A stretch of 45,410 bases of DNA, taken from NCBI GenBank assembly GCA_035529935.1, contig DATKVT010000074.1, positions 1-45,410 of the forward strand, read 5' to 3'. Below, in pieces: positions 43,718 through 45,410 of this stretch. Below the pieces are notes generated by a model, which made no database searches, was not told where the DNA came from, and was given only the letters and a program-made list of their open reading frames with translations. The stretch is from Williamwhitmania sp. (GTDB lineage Bacteria; Bacteroidota; Bacteroidia; Bacteroidales; Williamwhitmaniaceae). How positions within the stretch are numbered: position 1 is the first letter of the stretch; every line of letters begins with the position of its first letter. The position numbers and the translations under genes were made by a program.

Positions 43718-43957
43718 TTACTTTTTAACTGGGCTAGTTGGCGTATCTGGAGTATTAGCCATATTCTTTTTAGCACAACACGCCTTCTTATCATTTGTTT
43801 TAGCCTTATCGCAACATCCAGCTTTCTTGTCCTTCTTGTCGCAACACTCCTTTTTTGTCTCCTTTTTTGCAACAGGCTTATCGTTCTGAGCCACGGCAGT
43901 AAAGGTTAAGCCTGCAACCAGCATTGCTGTAGAGGCAAATAATACTATCTTCTTCAT
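43718..43957 (-). CDS. Small exported Cys-Cys-rich protein
   Basis: A 79-aa protein with a signal peptide (MKKIVLFASTAMLVAGLTFTAVAQ) and a mature part of about 55 residues, rich in Lys, with three Cys-Cys pairs spaced by about 10: ECCDKKDKKAGCCDK and KKACCAKK. The rest is low complexity and ends PDTPTSPVKK. The repeated CC-x-K pattern suggests metal binding or surface thiols, but I know no matching family. It is a single-gene unit with a terminator. Confidence 0.65.
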   Translation of the reverse strand: MKKIVLFASTAMLVAGLTFTAVAQNDKPVAKKETKKECCDKKDKKAGCCDKAKTNDKKACCAKKNMANTPDTPTSPVKK

Positions 43958-44180
43958 ATAAGCAATGATTTAACAGTTAATACCTAGTTCAATAATAATC
44001 TTGGACCCATTACCACTTTATAGGAAGCGAGATTTGAGAGTTTCTACAAAACTTCCAACCTAAAGTAGATAAGACCTTTTTTAAAACAGCAACTAGTGAA
44101 CTAATGTTCATCAGGATAACAACAAAAATTATTACTAATCCAATTATGTTGATTCCAACTAGTCTTTACCAATTTTTTGA
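43958..44180. other. Intergenic region without a recognised gene
   Basis: About 220 bp that is A+T-rich. I see no ORF, palindrome or promoter pair that I can support. Confidence 0.4.
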
Positions 44181-44212
44181 AAAAAAAGGCCTGCCACATA
44201 ACGTAGCAGGCC
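44181..44212 (-). terminator. Terminator after the tricorn-type protease gene
   Basis: A 7-bp stem GGCCTGC/GCAGGCC with an 11-nt loop, preceded on the plus strand by seven As, giving a U tract for leftward transcription. Confidence 0.8.
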
Positions 44213-44234
44213 AGGGAAAATGAGGTAAAATATT

Positions 44235-45410
44235 CTAATGCGATAAGTCCTTTGCTGGAGGAATCGTTGTGGGTAGATAATCCTTGTAATCTTTCATTTC
44301 CTGCATTATTACCTCAATGGCCTTATCAAGCTGTTGATCGTCGCCGCTGTATTCAGTGGCTGGATCATTCTCGATAGTAATATCTGGATCAACACCGTGT
44401 CCTTCAATAATCCACTGGCCAGTTTTTGCAGAAATAGAGGTAAATTGAGGAATACGAAGGTCACCACCATCAACAAATGGCAAAGAGCCTGTAATTCCTA
44501 CAATGCCTCCCCAGCTGCGAGTGCCAATAATTTTTCCTATCCCCAGCTGCCTAAATCCGTAGGGAAATAGGTCGCCATCGGAGGCTGAATACTTATCGAT
44601 TAAGCAAACCTTTGGACCTACCAAGGTTTTATCGGGTACAGGAGAAATCTGATTAGAGTTCCTTCTCATGGTGGCGCGATATGCAACACGGCTCAAACGC
44701 TCTAATATCATAGGCGAAACATTTCCACCGCCATTACCCCTATCGTCAACAATAAGTGCCTTTTTATCGAGCTGTGGGTAAAAGTACTTCGCAAACTCGT
44801 TGAGCCCTTCCACGCCCATGTCGGGGATATGTACATAGCCCACCTGTCCATTGGTTGCCTTTTCCACCTTGCGAACATTGCCCTGAACCCAGTCAAAGTA
44901 GTAGAGCGCCTCCTCAGAAGCGATGGGAACAACAATAACTTTTCTTGCTCCATCAAGAGAAGGCTTGGAATTTACCATCAGCTCAACCTGTCTGTTGGCC
45001 ATTCCTGTAAGGAGCGAATAGATATCGCTAACTGAATTGGTGGGCACATTGCCAACAGAGACAATGAAATCGCCCTCAGCAACATCAACGCCCGGTTCAG
45101 CAAGAGGTGAACGAAGATCCTTACTCCAAGTTGCACCTTCCAGAATCTTATCAATTCTATAGAAGCCACTTGCGTCACGGCTAAGTCGAGCACCAAGAAG
45201 TCCCGTTTTGATTCTCTCCGGTTTTGGCATATCGCCACTATTTACGTATGCATGGCCGATGCTCAGTTCACCAATCATTTCACCAATAATATAGGTTAAA
45301 TCGGCACGATGATTTACATATGGAAGAAGAGCGGCATACTTGTCATGGATTGCTTTCCAATCGAGTCCATGCATACTTGGTACGTAGAAGAAATCACGCA
45401 TTTGCCTCCA
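44235..45410 (-). CDS. Tricorn-type S41 protease, C-terminal part
   Basis: Only the last 391 codons are present; the gene continues past the right edge, as the frame stays open to 45410 (WRQMRDFFYVPSMHGLDW, typical of the tricorn core region). A PDZ-like domain (about residues 85-165 of the visible part) has GVDVAEGDFIVSVGNVPTNS. The S41 catalytic core follows: LIVDDRGNGGGNVSPMIL, CLIDKYSASDGDLFPYGF (nucleophilic Ser in SASD) and GTRSWGGIVGI, ending with GHGVDPDITIENDP. In this family the N-terminal part holds beta-propeller domains, which lie outside the window. Confidence 0.9.
   Translation of the reverse strand, partial: WRQMRDFFYVPSMHGLDWKAIHDKYAALLPYVNHRADLTYIIGEMIGELSIGHAYVNSGDMPKPERIKTGLLGARLSRDASGFYRIDKILEGATWSKDLRSPLAEPGVDVAEGDFIVSVGNVPTNSVSDIYSLLTGMANRQVELMVNSKPSLDGARKVIVVPIASEEALYYFDWVQGNVRKVEKATNGQVGYVHIPDMGVEGLNEFAKYFYPQLDKKALIVDDRGNGGGNVSPMILERLSRVAYRATMRRNSNQISPVPDKTLVGPKVCLIDKYSASDGDLFPYGFRQLGIGKIIGTRSWGGIVGITGSLPFVDGGDLRIPQFTSISAKTGQWIIEGHGVDPDITIENDPATEYSGDDQQLDKAIEVIMQEMKDYKDYLPTTIPPAKDLSH

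Overview
The window looks like a chromosomal segment of a Bacteroidota, most likely Bacteroidales-like, bacterium. Evidence includes a secreted cysteine protease with a type IX secretion (T9SS) C-terminal sorting domain, a Bacteroidota-type LptD, families common in that phylum (DUF4293, DUF6090-like, SiaC/DUF1987, a large tricorn-type protease), few Shine-Dalgarno sequences, and repeated matches to the Bacteroidota promoter consensus TTTG-(19 nt)-TAnnTTTG upstream of genes (rpsF, rubredoxin, the EamA transporter, tRNA-Ser, mntA). Rubredoxin and a Bfd-like protein fit, but do not prove, an anaerobic lifestyle.

Layout. 1-5.7 kb: 5' end of an LTA-synthase-like membrane protein, tRNA-Ser(GGA), two aldo/keto reductases, then leftward housekeeping and hypothetical genes ending in a DUF1634/TauE transporter pair. 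5.7-12.1 kb is the accessory part. It holds a frameshifted 3' remnant of a glycosyltransferase beside a GH130 glycoside phosphorylase, a RAYT transposase carrying REP-like palindromes inside its own gene, an A+T-rich type II restriction-modification pair bracketed by inverted palindromic elements, a nine-unit 41/42-bp tandem repeat, and a HepT/MntA toxin-antitoxin pair that appears to sit inside that repeat.

12.1-31 kb is core genome: nfo, an isoaspartyl peptidase, an EamA transporter-IMPACT-pyrB-pyrI operon, a hairpin-rich noncoding block, a nucleoside phosphorylase and SirB1-like pair, the rpsF-rpsR-rplI operon, RidA, divergent lptD and amidase-mlaD (cell envelope), dnaA without an obvious origin, a YgjV-like/GNAT-like fusion, a glycosyltransferase and cysQ. 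31-45 kb: an HD-like protein with an isocitrate/isopropylmalate dehydrogenase, the dipeptidase PepD, a second TauE-type permease, a rubredoxin (53 aa), SiaC, two divergently transcribed secreted papain-fold peptidases, OsmC, DUF1003, a 219-bp MITE-like element, a small exported Cys-Cys-rich protein, and the C-terminal part of a tricorn-type protease cut by the window end.

I do not find a complete, clearly unprecedented multi-gene system. The strongest leads are the accessory block at 7.6-12.0 kb (an R-M pair and a toxin-antitoxin pair, each bracketed by repeats), the two-type tandem repeat, the palindrome-dense block after pyrBI, and the MITE at 43.4-43.7 kb.
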